Positions 1 to 13,300 of a stretch of 64,000 nt of DNA are shown here, piece by piece. Source of the stretch: Eumeta japonica. Its lineage: Eukaryota > Arthropoda > Insecta > Lepidoptera > Psychidae. Below the pieces are notes generated by a model. That model searched no databases, was not told the DNA's origin, and saw only the letters and a list, made by a program, of their open reading frames with translations. How positions within the stretch are numbered: the stretch's first letter is position 1; each line of letters opens with the position of its first letter. The translations under genes were made by a program, and so were the position numbers. Location: positions 434,001 to 498,000 of the forward strand of contig BGZK01000186.1 of assembly GCA_005406025.1 (NCBI GenBank), in the 5' to 3' direction.

Positions 1-950
1 TGGTTCCACTGGATGCGGGAACCAGTGGCGAATCCACATCCAGAAGGCGTCGGCGAGGCGCTGACCTTGGCGCCACTGCTTGCGCCCGTATTCGTTGCTC
101 TTCGAGAATGCCCAGTGTCGGTGCTCGTCCTGAGCCTCCCAGTAGGAAATTATTTGGCGTGAGTGATTCTGGTTCGTCTGCAGACAAGGACACGTGTGTA
201 AGTGGGCGGCTGTGGACCGTGTACTCATCTCCGGCAGCAGCGTCGTTAGCACCTCTTCTGTTGGATAGCGTTCACGTAGGGTAACATCTAAAGCCCGTTT
301 GACGCTCTGCACCATTCGTTCCTGCGTGCCTCCCATGAAAGGAGGCCGCCTGGGTGGATGAAGCGCTACTGTATGGTATGTGTGGACGCCTCGCTCGCCG
401 TTGCCTTTACTATTTGCTCTTTATACTTCTGTCTCTGCTCCTCGGTAGTTGGTGCCGTTGTCGCATCAGAACTCGTTCGGCGGCCATCGTTTAGCCATCA
501 TGCGCCGTAAAGCGAGTATGGCGTTGTCAGTGGAGAGGGAGCCCGCTACCTTCAGATGTACAGCTCGAGATGATAGACATGTGAATAGGGCGACGTATCG
601 TTAGGCGTTGCCCGCCTACCGTGACCTCGTATAGTCCGAAATAGTCGAGCTTTACTTATGTGAAGGGGCGCTGGTGGTGTGCGAGTCGGACTTTCTGTAA
701 ATTTTCTGTCTTAGGTTCAGCTGGGGCTGCGCGACGTATGCGACACGGCACACACGATTTGACGACCGTACATACTGCGTTCCGTAGTCGGAGCATCCAC
801 AGACGCTGACGCACCTCGTTGGCGCTTATCTACGTCGTCATGGTGCAGGCGTTCGTGGGTCGCCTTAACGTATAGGCGACTGTATGGGTGATCATCATCT
901 ATCACCGGTGGAGCCTGTGTCGTGGCCGGAACGTCTTCTGCGGCATCCAT
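1..950 (-). pseudogene. BEL/Pao retrotransposon pol, integrase and C-terminal part (broken)
   Basis: Read on the minus strand, this carries the end of a BEL/Pao polyprotein. At about 950-820 is the H2C2 zinc-binding region before integrase (VIDDDHPYSRLY...THERLHH). Near 490-450 is the integrase core segment CDNGTNYRG, preceded by an in-frame stop where a Trp is usual. At about 350-210 is PFMGGTQERMVQS followed by EEVLTTLLPE. At about 115-1 is the C-terminal DUF5641-like piece (KQWRQGQRLADAFW, then a WxRW-like block). These are hallmark BEL/Pao segments in the expected order. Frameshifts and stops separate them, so it is not functional. The element continues off the left edge, so its LTR is not seen. 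The RNase H part of the same copy lies at 1228-1923. Clade assignment within BEL/Pao is not attempted. Confidence 0.85.
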
Positions 951-1227
951 TCCCGAGTTTAACCGCAGGAGGCCCTTTAGACTTACGTAAATCGACAGGC
1001 TCTGGAGGCGGCTTCCTATCGGTGGGAGGCGGCCGACTCGCAGCTCTGGCAGCTCTCTTGCAAGGCATTCCTCCTAGACTGCCTTTGTCCAGAGTTCTTC
1101 AGCTTGCAAGAGAAAGCGTGCCTCCAACAGCACGTACTTTGATGGTGTGGCAGCGACTTTCGCGCTCGTTTTTTGCTCAACCCGGGTTTGTGTCATTGTT
1201 CTTCTCCAGTCCGGATCGGTTTTCGTT

Positions 1228-1923
1228 CTAGGTTTTGTTCGCTTCCTCTTGGCGGCATTCGTCGTGGCTTTGGCTGCGGGCGCTAGGCGGCACAACTCGA
1301 TGAACTGTAACGCCCGGGTAATAGCTCTTCATAGTCTGCTCCACAACGAGAAGCGTTTTACGTAGGGATTCTTGTAGACTGGTGTTGTCTCTGAGTCGGA
1401 CTGTGTACACTGGTTCTTTCCCGGTTGGTTCCATAACATTCTTGTCGTTATTCTCTCGGAACCAATCATGCTCAAGGCAGCGCAGGAAGTCCGGGCCTAG
1501 GAACGATCTATGTTCGATATCGAAGTGCTCAGGTGGTTCCCGGGTGACGACATCCGCGATGTTATGCACTGTTGGGAGGACCCAGCGCCACTCGTTCGTC
1601 TTCGTGTCATCCTCTGTTTCTGCCAGGCGATGGGCGACGAATGCTTTGTATTTCGACGCCAAGGTTCTGATCCAGGTGAGCACTGTTTTCGAGTCCGACC
1701 AATAAACTCGTCTAGTGGGAGGTTCATCGTGTCCTTCCACGACACTTCGGGTGAGTCGTACCCCCAGTACTGCTGCCTGTAGTTCAATTCGTGATACTGA
1801 CGTTACTTTTAGTGGCGCGACCCCTTCTTTTGCGGTTATCAGGCTGACATCGATGTCGCCTTTCGGCGATATGATGTGCCAGTACACAGCCGTCGCATGC
1901 ACTCTCACTAGCGTTTCACGCAA
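1228..1923 (-). pseudogene. BEL/Pao pol, RNase H-like segment
   Basis: This open minus-strand segment of about 230 codons aligns by eye with the RNase H-like part of BEL/Pao pol. It has AVYWHI near its start, then VSLITAKEGVAPLK, then SRIELQAAVLGVRL, then VYWSDSKTVLTWI. Further on are EWRWV...NIADVVTR and FLGPDFLR. It lacks the upstream reverse transcriptase and protease, and the frame closes at a stop a few codons before its start, next to a perfect hairpin at 1919-1954. It is therefore a 5'-truncated remnant, joined to the integrase part at 1-950 in the same orientation. The family is very likely correct. That this is a dead copy is inferred from the missing 5' part and the broken integrase. 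Confidence 0.85.
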
Positions 1924-1954
1924 TATTACTTGCGAATCCGCAAGTAATATTGCG
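1919..1954. repeat. Perfect 16-bp inverted repeat, 4-nt loop
   Basis: The arm CGCAATATTACTTGCG at 1919-1934 is followed by the loop AATC and by its exact reverse complement at 1939-1954. It sits at the point where BEL/Pao homology stops. Confidence 0.9.
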
Positions 1955-2129
1955 TTCTATATATCGTTTACCCGATAATTTGCCTTAGCTTGCCTTGTAT
2001 GTTTAGAGGTGTGAGGAACACATGTGGGAAATAGGAGACTAATTTATTAATACTATCGGCGACCTTTAGATACATCACTGACAACATCAAGTGTCATTTG
2101 TTGGTAAGCGACTAGAATTCCTTAAAAAT

Positions 2130-2360
2130 AATACATCGTAGAGCCCGAGCGCGGGGCAGAATTCAATTTGTCACGTAGTGCCACGAACCGACGACTGCAC
2201 TCGCGATTACAGTCTGGCCGAGCATTGAATAGGGTTGTGTCTCAATATTTTGTAAGTGTTTTTTCAATGCTATATTTTTGTTGTAAATCCTTTGGGAAGA
2301 TGTTCTAAAAAGAAGGAAATTATGAATATTTACGATAGATGCATGATCGTTTCCATCTTG
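2130..2360. mobile_element. MITE, 5'-truncated copy of the 24456-24839 family
   Basis: About 230 bp is similar to the right part of the complete element at 24456-24839. Shared blocks run from about 2205 (CTGGCCGAGCATT, against CTGACCAAGCATT) to the terminal region with TTCTAAAAAGAAGG near 2305 and TTCCATCTTG at 2351-2360. A TA follows directly, as at the end of the other copy. The matching left terminal repeat is not found upstream, so this copy is truncated on that side. The left limit is approximate. Confidence 0.6.
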
Positions 2361-2362
2361 TA

Positions 2363-3366
2363 TACATTCACTGCTGGCAAAGCGCAACACGTCATACTTA
2401 GAGCTACAGTTATAGCGTTAGTATTAACATGTCATGTATCCGTGTCGGTCACAAATGCTCTTAAATTACATCTCTTTCGACCTCCCTAAAGTAATTTCAT
2501 TTCAAAAATTAGTTAAGGTAATAGATGAAAGTGGCGTATGATTTCTATATTCAAGGAACACAGTTTCCTAGAATCGATGTGCAAAATAAGGTTCATTTGT
2601 AGACTTTGAAGAAAATTTAGATGGGTTAAAAACTGCAATTAAAGTATTTTACAGAGTTTTAAGTGAATTTATTAGTAAAAGAAAAGTTATGTACTATAGT
2701 TTCAGAACTCCTTAAATATTATAAAGTTCTTGGACGTATTTGTCCTTAAAACTCATTATTTTGTGGATTAATACTGGGACTTATTTCGTGAAAATTTTAT
2801 AGCTGTGCATGACAAACACAGTGAGCACAATTTCATCAAGATATTTCAACGATGGAAAAACATTATCAATGAAAACTAAATAGAAATAGATTTGCAACTA
2901 TTGTTGAATATTGAAAATGGATATTTCTCATAGCAGAAATAAAAAAAAACCTGCATTTACATGTATAATAACTGATATAAAAATTATATGAAGCTAATCA
3001 CTTGTAAATTATAGGAACTTTTAAACTCTTATTACTAAAAAAATCTTATTAGTCACGAATTTGCTACGAAAATTTATTTTGTTAAAATTTCTCTGTCCTT
3101 GTTTTCTATCATGTTTTTAAAATTATTTGATGTAATAAAACATGAAGTACAATTATTACGTATTGTATATTTCTTTTTTAATAATTGTCCTAATAACGTC
3201 GTACCTATATAAAGAGATAGTTTTATTCAGGATTTCGATTGATTTGTCTCATTACATTCATTTACATAAGTAACATTTATCAGCACATTCAATTGTACCA
3301 AATTTGAGTCCAATCAAACGTTTGAAAGTTGTTCTAATTTAGCTTCGAAGGTTTGGCACACACGTA
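2363..3366. other. AT-rich DNA, nothing recognised
   Basis: No convincing open frame, repeat or RNA signature is seen. Short A and T runs dominate. Confidence 0.6.
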
Positions 3367-3533
3367 TAGTACAATGCACGAAACTCTGCCGTTGTGAAGT
3401 TGGTCACGAAAACATGGTAATGGCGTAAAATAGCAACGCGGGGGAGAAGAAGGAAGAGTCGGAAAGCGTTGGTCCTACGCATTGCATCGTTCGCAGAAAA
3501 TTTCAGAGTGGCAGAGTTTCGTGCTTTGTACTG
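3367..3533. mobile_element. 167-bp MITE with 24-bp terminal inverted repeats and TA target duplication
   Basis: The left end (3367-3390) and the reverse complement of the right end (3510-3533) match at 22 of 24 positions. Both contain GCACGAAACTCTGCC. A TA dinucleotide flanks each side (3365-3366 and 3534-3535), as expected for a Tc1/mariner-mobilised non-autonomous element. The GC-richer interior has no coding capacity. Confidence 0.8.
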
Positions 3534-6500
3534 TACTAAAATGGCATATTAAATAAAATCTTGTAAAAATTACTACAAAAGTTTATCTTTTAATCATCAA
3601 TAGATCTTCGATCGGAAGTTCCATTAGTGGGGCCAAAAAAGTAATATAAGGAAGTTAAGTGAACTGATATTTATTATGAAAGAAGAACTTTTTTGCGTCA
3701 TACATTTAAGAGTTTTGGAAAACAAATCGATTAGATTAGAAAAACCACAACAGATATTCTAAGTTAAGAATTGACATTAAAAAACTCTACACACGATTAA
3801 AAACTCTATTGATGATTGTTTTTATGGCTCAGACTTGAAGTCCGAACGCTGCCCGAAAGATGGAAAAAAGTAGTTGCTAGTGATGGACAATACTTCGAGT
3901 AAAATAAAATTACCGTTCTTTCACAATAAATATTATTTTATTGACAAAAAACGGCGGAAACTTATTTGTACTTCTAATACATATATAAACTTTTAAATCA
4001 TATGTATTTTCTGACTCAGCTCGTCAAGCTAAGTCAGAAAACAGCAAAATTTTTCAAAAGTTGCGTCACGAGGACAAATACAATTTCTTTTCATTTTATG
4101 AAATCTACTAAAAAGTGATGTGAATTTATGTTACATACCTTTCTTTCTCGACTTCCTCTTTCTGTCTTCCTCCACTCGGCCGCTCCTCGTCCTGCTCCAC
4201 GTCACTCCTGCCTTACCACTAGATTCTCTTTAACCTCTGTAACTTCCGCACTCAAGTAACAAATATCAATCTTTTGTCGTGCCTACCAGTACATTCTTTT
4301 GCTCGCGAATTCCCATCATTCTTCTTTACAATCTTCGTTTAATCACCCCTCTTCAAAAATTACCACATATGTGATGTGGTGGTGAATAATGGCGAATACC
4401 ATATATAAAAGTCTCAATTGTTCACAAACAGACAAGCGACAATTTTCGAAAAAAATTTGGTTGCCTGTAAAGTCGGTATACGGGCGAAAGTTTTACGTGA
4501 CAACGACTTTGAATGGTAAAATCATTTTAATGTGAATATTCATTCGTATAGTAGGAAGAAGGATGAAATAATAGTAACAATTTAAAACATTTATTTATAC
4601 AAAGAATTATATTTAAAACATTAATTTATACAAAGAATCTCGCACTGAATTTCATATTAACAAAATTTTATTTTTACCTTTACACATACATACGTATTTA
4701 TATACAAATATACATACAATAACTTGCAATACATTTGCAAGCTATGCATAATTCTCTAGTGCTGCGCGCGCGGCAGACCGATCATAGTTGAGTGGGAGAG
4801 ACGCAAGGCATTCGGCGGGCCTCTCTCGTTCGGTGACTCATCGTTACGTTACCGAGCGTTACACTTTTCAAAGTGACTCCCAGCCGCAACCTAATTTAAG
4901 ACGTTGTCACGTCAAAAACACATTTTGTAGCACTTCTAGAATGATAATAAGAAATATTTTAAAATAAGTTTAATTTAAACTTAGTAAAATTAATTTTAAG
5001 TTAAGTTTAAATAGTTTAAGTATTACGTATGTAAGAAGAATTTTCAATGTTATCATACTTATTTATACTACGATGGTCACAAATGGACGTGATAATTGCT
5101 GTTGTTTAATAAAAATAATGATTTAAAACCTCCGATACGGTAAAGGTTTGAAATAATCATACGTAATGAAATTATGTGAAATATATATTTTATTTTTCAA
5201 CAGGTAGGTATGTCAATTTTCTGTTGCATTTAATTATTACAATTTTTAAATCGCTTATCTAAACGATTCAAAAATAATACTTTATCCTTATTTATTAATA
5301 AAAAGACACATGAAAATTTAAAGTAATGCGAAGAAGACGCGACCGCCAACAAAGGGCTTAAAAGTCGTCTATGATCAGAGACTATAATAATGTTTTTACA
5401 TAAAATTAATATAAACCAATAACAGTCAAAGCAAACATTTGCCGTTGTTTGATGAGATCGAAAAAACAATATTATTGTGGCCACAGTACACTATGACATA
5501 TGTAAATAAATTAGTTTCCATCGCTTTTAACAATTCGTTGTTGGCGCCCCCTAACACCCTAATATAAAAATTGCTTTTCATTTTATCCCACTCCTCCCCC
5601 CATTAGGCATGTTCTGTTTGGTATATAAGGACAGATGTTCATGCGCCTTTTTACTGTATACGCATAGGTATAAATAATAAAATGAAATATACAAGTTAAC
5701 AAAAGCCCCGCCTGCATTTGTAGGGAGCTCTATTCTTCAAACACCCCTGATATAACTGCAAATGATACTTTCAATAGCATACTGCTGTATATTGAAATAC
5801 ATACACGTAAACAAAAAGTTTGTTTTTTATTTAAGTGTACGTAAAAATAAATTTGTAATTTTATGTTTTGACGTTTTGATTTTGGAATATTCTCTAGTTC
5901 TAGAATCCTAAAGAAATAAATGAAAATTAACTATTACGATCACATATCAGAGATTGCATAGAGAAAAATATGTTTAAGTATCTACATTTAGAAAATTACC
6001 GTATTACTATATACAACGATACCAAACAACTGAATAGGTATAATGTGGCATCACAGCGTAGCACAAATATCTGAATTATCTTTTCACATTCATTTTCTAC
6101 GACTACGACGATGATTTACAGCTGTCGGTCCTGTCGTAACTTTAGCTGGCTTTCCGCCGCGTGATAATGTTCCGCTCCCCACGATTGTGTCAACAATCTG
6201 CGAGCGGCAATGGTATCGAAGGCTAAAGGTGAACTTTTCCATTGCTGTGTGAGCTCAGAGGCAATGTACCACTTTTCTTCCCGATATCGAGAACGTTATA
6301 TTAAAAAAAAATTGAGTGCATGCGGGAGGAAAGTATGACATCCCAACACGGAAAGTCATACTTTCTTCATTAGGTGAGTAATATGCTATTGTTTATTCAT
6401 AATATTGCAATAATTTTTACAACAGTTTGTTATATTATTATTAATGTTACTTAATATTACCTCGTGTATCGTCTGTTTAATGCCAGCAATAGTTTAAAAT

Positions 6501-9204
6501 GAGCTCATTTTTGTTATACACTTACAAAGATAGCATGTTACAAAATGGCAATCAATAAAAATAGAGATTTAACTTATGAATTTATTATATTTCCTCTAAT
6601 TGTCAAAATTAGTATCTTACTTATTAATTGACTTCTGATGATGTGTATGAGTGAGTATTTGATTCAATGCAATTCCTAAACGCAGTGTACTATAGAAGTC
6701 TCTATTTTCGATCCCGTACCTATCTCACAGATTTCTTAGACAGATAAAGAAGCGTACGCTTTTATCTGGTTCCCAACTAATTTTACATGAATTTCATTTA
6801 AATCGGTGCATTGCATACGGTTTTAAAGCTTCAAGGTAACATAGCATTCCTTACTTAATTTAATATAATAACAGTGTGGATTAATAATTAATAAACCATA
6901 TTTAACTATTCATTTAATTGTTTTGAACTCAATGACATTAAACAGTTTTACTATTTTATCAGCAGAGAGGAAGAAATATTTTTTTATAAGTAAAATAAAT
7001 TGTATTTAAATCCTACAATGTCTCTGCCCTTCCGGCTATAATTTCAGTACAACAATGGCACGAAATCACTAAAATGCATTGAATAGGTACACACAATCGG
7101 GACATTTTATTTGTTAATATCACGTAGGCAGAGGTTCGTTAAAAAAAAAAAAAGGTTGATTTATCGTCGATGGAAATAAAGAAAAAGCTAATTCTCCTCG
7201 TCACGCGGTTTGTTTGTCCTCGATGAAACTGTACCGTCTAATGTGGTATCGGCTTCCTCGTTTAGTCCAAAATTAGGGTGTAGGCATAAAACAAACATGT
7301 ACTCTAGAATCGCGCAGTTTTTGTTACAATGTTATTGCATCATAATTAAAAAAATATATCCTTTATAAGCTATTGGTTCTATATTAAAGTCTCAATGAAA
7401 AATATGATTAGTCAAGCAAACTAATTTGGAGTCCATTCCTTCTGACGCAACCGACAAACCGACCATAAATAACGATTTCGGGATTCTGAATAAAAATGTA
7501 CGATAGATAGTTAGAAAATAAATTGTATGAAAGAAAAAAAATGGAAATGTTTAAGATAAATATTGATCGACATAAACTCGGTATTAAAAATAACAATAGA
7601 CCATGTTTATACATTAATCGACTATGCAGTGCCGAATTCACCACGATGTGTGTGCATATTTAATAAGATGCCTGTGGGTATGATAAAATTACTCTTGTAT
7701 AAATATAAGATCCTTGTTAAATACTCGTGAAGCAGGATATTTATTAAACCATCACCGAATGTTTTGAATACTAAGATCCATGGACAGCCATTTCGACTCG
7801 TGACCGGGTTCTTTCATTCTGTAATTTACTTCACATTCGTTTCCCATTTGTACCTTAAATATTTACCTAAACCTATTTACTTTTCGTTTACGCCTTCCAT
7901 TTGTAACATTCCATTGACCGACAATCATGGCATTTGGCAAGAAGCAAGGTCTTGTAGCACAAGTAATGCCAAAAATTTGAACATCAATTATGTGAATTTA
8001 TATCATTTGTAACTTTTCTTTTTTTGTTATATGGAAATTAAACTTGGAATTGGAGTATGGAACGTAATTTAAATTAATACATGAGATAGCATTTTTGACT
8101 TTCACCTATTTTCGAATATTTTTAATAATTGGAACAAAATTAAAAATAGTGAAAGTTTCGGAATTCCTGGGACCAATATCTCGCCGGTACCTACCTCTCG
8201 CTGTCAAAAGCACACGATGAGAGATAAAATACCTGCGTACATATATACACGTATAATTGATCTTGTGCAGAACCCTCAGGCAGCGAGTCCTATTCGCATT
8301 TTTCTAGTTTTTTCTTAATGCGCGAGCGCCGTGCGGTCGACAATCGAACAAAAAATTTGTGTGCTCTCTGTAATTTATTCTAATAAGATCGCTTTTATGA
8401 AATCGTTTGTGATCAGTGCACGTCCGTTTACTTAGCGTAATTATTTTTTGTATATTTCTTGCTCCTATTTTGATTGATTGTCAATATATATAATTTATAT
8501 CATATCAATAATTATATACATAATATGATGAAAAAGATTTTTTTTATCAACATTATTTGAAGACTAGATATTTAACATAATGGTATAAGACTTTGACCAT
8601 TGACACGCCAATCGTTTGTAGATCATTTTAGGCTATTTTTGTGTGAAATTCCATACTCCCTTTATCACTTTTTATTGTCCTTCCTAAACCATAACGCCCA
8701 GCGAAACAACCGAGTGACGGCTAGTAAGTGTAGTATAAATAGATAAGTACCTATAATTGACTATTGCCAATATGAAGCTGAAACTCTTGAATATGAAAAT
8801 GAAGAATTTCGCTAATCGATTCTTTAAGGGACGTGAGTGTAGTATTAAAGAGGGTTTTTGGAACAATATCTCGAGCATCTTATGTGAAATGGAAAATGAA
8901 AGTTTTTGTGGAAATCCGTAAACTTTGTAGTAGCCAATACAAAATTAATATTTATTTTTCTCTTTAGAAGGTAAGATTTTTCTGTTTCTTATTTTATGCA
9001 CCTAATAAGTTTATAATTCAGATCGTGCAAAACCGAGGACAGCTATTCATATTATGAAAGGTTCAGTATCATTTTTTAAGTGAAAAGTAAAAATTTGGTC
9101 TATCAACTTTTTGATTAGGCATAGAAAAATTATTTTGATATAGGTGCTAATGACCTATCCTAATATGTCACTGATGTACATAAGATGGTGTAGGGCGCCG
9201 CTAG
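3534..9204. other. AT-rich non-coding DNA
   Basis: No coding exon is recognised. A GC-richer patch at about 4755-4890 (GCGCGCGCGGC followed by CpG-rich sequence) stands out but matches nothing I know. A short hairpin lies at 6329-6365. The strand-unspecific open frames here (for example 7408-7644 and 8684-8878) have AT-driven composition and no family motifs. Confidence 0.5.
6329..6365. repeat. 11-bp perfect inverted repeat
   Basis: GAAAGTATGAC at 6329-6339 and GTCATACTTTC at 6355-6365 are exact reverse complements separated by 15 nt. Confidence 0.8.
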
Positions 9205-9385
9205 TCTCCCTCCATCGCGCACATTCACTCTGTACATTTGTTTCGTCAGTCTAATTCCGCTCATCCTTTGTAGACGGTCGAAGCACCGCAATATTTCTGT
9301 ACACTAGTCGCCACATCTTTCGACGACATCGCTTTTCGACATCACCGTTCTATCTTTCAAAGACACTTCGCACATCCTCTGCAAA
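9205..9385 (-). mobile_element. RTE-type LINE fragment, 3' coding end
   Basis: On the plus strand this stretch is clearly similar to 25255-25440, which encodes on the minus strand the C-terminal part of an RTE-like polyprotein. Shared words include ACATTTGTTT(T/C)GTCAGT near 9236 and TTTCA(G/A)AGACACT near 9355. The copy carries substitutions and small gaps and has no open frame. It is recognised only through its longer relative in this window. Confidence 0.6.
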
Positions 9386-10080
9386 AATTGTATCCCCATT
9401 GAAGTGATCATATGTTAACATTTTTTCTCAAAACCATATTTATTTTACTTGTTTAGTAATAGCTATTTCTCCTTTATTCAAAGTGGTCTATTTTCTCACG
9501 TCGTTGCACCGGGGACCTCGTAAAATTTAATGCGTCCACTTGAAACTAAATGTTGCATTCACATCAAATTTTCGAGCCTGTCCTCATGTAAAATAAAACC
9601 TGCGTCGAATTTATAAAAATATTTTTTGTCTTTAAATTGTATATTTTATTACATGGATATTAATTTACATCATGAGTAAAAGCATTATCCAAAATTACAC
9701 AAAAAAAGTACGTTTATTTGTTTCTCACCAATAATATAACTACATTTTGATATAGATAGATCTAAATTGAAACACGATAGAATTTTTCAATAAACTTGCA
9801 TGTCTTATATCTACTGCCAAGAATGAATCAAATGACTGTATATATGTTGGTTTATTATAATTAGGAAATACAAAAGAATCATAACCCAGAATAACCCATA
9901 ATTTTAATGTTTATACCTTTGTTCTCTGGACAAACCTACTGTTAAACCCGTTGCCTCGTATCGCTATTACGTATCTCTTCCATTTATTTAGATATTATTA
10001 CGCACAAAATTTACTAGGATGTTATTTTTATTTGCTTCTGGTCGAGTTTTGGTCAGTTTAACCCAATGCTCCAAGAGCAA
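9386..10080. other. AT-rich DNA, nothing recognised
   Basis: No open frame, repeat or RNA signature could be supported. Confidence 0.5.
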
Positions 10081-10081
10081 C

Positions 10082-10320
10082 GGCGGCCGAGAGGTCATAG
10101 AGTTACCTTCGAATTTGAAGGTAGTTTCTGGGTTTGAATCCTAACCACGACGGTTAAATTAATCAACGAGTTAAAAAGTGAAGTCAAATGAAACCATTCG
10201 CTCTGTGCCTTGAAAACAATTTAAACCGTCGGTTCCGGACACTCGCTAGCACTCGTCGAGCTTTAAGTGTGCTGGCTCAGCACAGAGCGCTTAAGGGCTC
10301 GAACCCTCAGTGCATGGAAT
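10082..10320 (+). mobile_element. tRNA-derived SINE-like sequence
   Basis: A tRNA-like head begins near 10082 with a box A-like CGGCCGAGAGG and a box B-like GGGTTTGAATCC at 10130-10141. The spacing and context resemble a Leu/Ser-type tRNA, but no complete cloverleaf forms. A second box B-like GGCTCGAACCC lies at 10296-10306, suggesting a dimeric or composite SINE or two insertions. No terminal repeats or tail could be fixed, so both limits are approximate. A decayed tRNA pseudogene is the alternative. Confidence 0.45.
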
Positions 10321-13300
10321 AAAAAGATTAGCTAGAGGAGAGCATGCCTCCGCCGTCAACTGTTAATGTAAACGTAGTACCTAATCGTCGACAATTCTAT
10401 ATATTCCTTTTTATAAAATCACAGTCGCAAGCATACCATAAAAGCAAATATTTAAAGGTCTTTGCTTGCCTTTGTACATTGTTAAAAAATAAAATAATTA
10501 GATTAGGTGCATAAAAATATAAAAATCAATAGTGAAAACAAAGTATTACTTAATAGAACGTCCTCTGCGGCTTCGGTTAAGCGTATGTGGAGTTTCACGG
10601 CGGTGCGGTGTGATCGCTGGCCTAAGGAGGCGCAGTTCAACGGCCGGGCGGTGCGGCCGAGCGCCTATTCTCGCGAATGTGTCGGTGATGACTGAACATA
10701 TCAGGCGGTGTCTATTTTGAGTAACCAAAAAATTAAATCGCTTTGTAATCTGAACGCTTTTGTGATTTTAGCTAGCGTTTTACAATCAATACGTACATGC
10801 GTCATTACTCTGTAGCAGCTCACGACGCTGAACAGTGGAACATCATAATTCCGATAGTTTTATATTGATTGTGTTATTCTGTTCTGCAAGTAGCAAAAAT
10901 GTTTAGTTATAGCTATGAAATTTCTGACGGAAATGTTTGCTTATTAAAATTAAACAGTAGTGTGAACGCATTTAATCAGACTTCTTATACCTACAGTAAA
11001 ATTCCAAATTCGCTAAGCCGGCCGGCCTTTACCAAATATAGACCGACTAAAAATAGGAAATACAGAAAATTTAATAATAAATATTATGAAATGCTTAGTT
11101 TTTTTACTAAATGCTTAGTTTTTTCTTACGTGGATAGATAAAGTAGCAAAAGAAGGTTCAAAGACGACCTGCGGTAGAACGCTTTTATTGGGAAAGTTTT
11201 TTTTTATATCATACAAGCAATATCTGAAACGTTGATGCTTACCTTGGCACCGATTTCTATGACCGCCACTGTAAAACTGTAACATTTCTTGTATTAAAAA
11301 AAAATATCACATGTAGAAGAGAATCCCAGTTTCCTTTTTTATTACTATGAGATTGTACATTTGTCAAAAGTAGGAAGTATTTCCAGGTAAAAAACACTAT
11401 TGCATCTACATTTTTATGCACTTGCGATTTTTTCTAATAATATAAGAAGATAAAGCCTTGAAAACGAGTCAAAGGCTAACAAATCCTGAAAATAATATTA
11501 TAATGAGAGCCATAGGACTAGTCTCTGTTACTCATGTTTTTAAGCAAAATGACATTACTTTCAAATACTGAAATCCATATCGTAAAATTCTATTATTCCT
11601 TACAGAAAACATCATAAAAAGCATAATTAATAAAGAAAATTAATAAATTACTATTTTGGCTCGCAAGAAAAAGAAAAACAAAAATTATATAATTAGTATC
11701 AAGAATAAACAAAAATATCGTGCAGCTTTAACATTCGAAATTTGTTACTTTTTAAAAAAAAAGAAATGGAAGGACAAACAAAAAAAAGGATTTTAAGAGA
11801 AAAAAAAAGAAAAGACCATTGGCTCAAACTTTAAAAGAAGAGAGCGAGGCAAAACGAAAAAATATGACACGTTAAAAACAATTAAGAAAGAGAAAAGTGA
11901 AAGGAAACGATAGGCATTGAATAGTACAACTGGCATTGGAAATATCTGGAATGCATCATAAAAACATAATTCAGTGTTTCAAATGACAAACTTGACCTCA
12001 CTCCAATTGCGCTAAAATTAGCCTAAAATTAAAATATTTCATTATTATGAACTCTTAAAATAAAAGTTTATATTTTTTATTTGTAATCGAATATAAAATA
12101 AACTTGCTGCATGTAATAATAGGTGTTATATTTTACTAAACACGTCTCCTTTGGATGACGGTAGGTCGATTGTCGAAAGAAAACTGAAAACAACATCTTT
12201 TTGATGTCTTTAAAATTTATATAAAATGTATAGGTTGTTTTAAACAAAAAATCTTAAAATAACAAATATGAAGATAAATTTTCTTTTTGTAGATAAATTC
12301 TAAATTTCCGCTAGGTACATGATCAAATTATGGAGAAGATTCTGTTGACGCATCTTGTCAGATATAGCTTCAAACTTAGTTTTTTCTGATAAAGTGATTA
12401 CTAACTTGCCGCTATTTAATTACCGATGCTAATAAAACAACATGTAACATTATTTACTTTATATTTTTCTCACTCGTGCAGCGCGACTTCCTGTCAAGGT
12501 TTAGCTAGCGCAATATTGCCAACACTGTCGACGGGGAGATAGACAGAAAACTCATGGATCTGTGTTTACATAACATATTTAAGTGGGTACCTACTTAAGC
12601 TTGTGTATGTGCACGTGCCCGTGTGGTGTTTGAGCGTCGCCATCTATATTAGTAATTTGAAGTTATGACTTCTGCTCATTACATTTTATTGACCGAAAAC
12701 CTTAATACTTTAAATTTCAAATTTTAAAGAGTGACTGGTTTAAGTTTATTGGAACTAAAAAAAATATATAAAATTAAAAAAATCTATCAAAAGATTGGCA
12801 ACCCTGAGATCACTAAACACGTGTGCGCGTCTATCGAACAGAACAGGGAATTCCCAATCGCTTTATTTTCGGTCGTTGTATTTTCGATCGTGCGTGTGCG
12901 TTTATTACGGGGAATTGGCAAAATGTAGAAAGGTTGCTTTAAAATTTATATAACATAACTACATACAACCTGACAATTTGTTTCAATATTATAGTTGCTG
13001 TTTGTATACACAGATACTAAGCAATATTATATAAATAAAATATTTTATTGTCCTATTTTTTTACATATCATATAGAGTAATCCTTAAAAATTAACTTTTT
13101 TGCGACAAAGCTTCCTTGTGTTGAGCAAATACTAGGATTATTTTTTCTGAACAACACGTGCCTAAAGACGAGCTAAGTTAATTTTTCAGTAAGAACACAT
13201 TTCTTTTTGGATACTTCTCCTGATAAATACTATTTATCGAAAATTGAAGCAATTCTGGAACCCAAATAAATAAACACCCAAAAAGAAAATCAAATTTCAA

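Noticed and set aside
884..1231. 115-codon plus-strand frame, and others at 1382-1978 plus
   Set aside because: They lie opposite BEL/Pao pol on the minus strand and are shadows of it.
4755..4890. CpG-rich patch considered as an exon or a repeat
   Set aside because: No open frame with family motifs and no second copy noticed in the window.
10082..10155. Intact tRNA gene
   Set aside because: Box A and B are present but acceptor and anticodon stems do not close, so a SINE head or pseudogene is preferred.
10507..10728. Three overlapping frames of about 60 codons on both strands
   Set aside because: All reflect one GC-rich patch; no start context, homology or splice pattern supports a gene.
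10899..11138. 80-codon ATG frame rich in Tyr, Asn and Lys
   Set aside because: No domain, signal peptide or neighbour supports it; such frames are expected by chance in 64 kb of AT-rich DNA.
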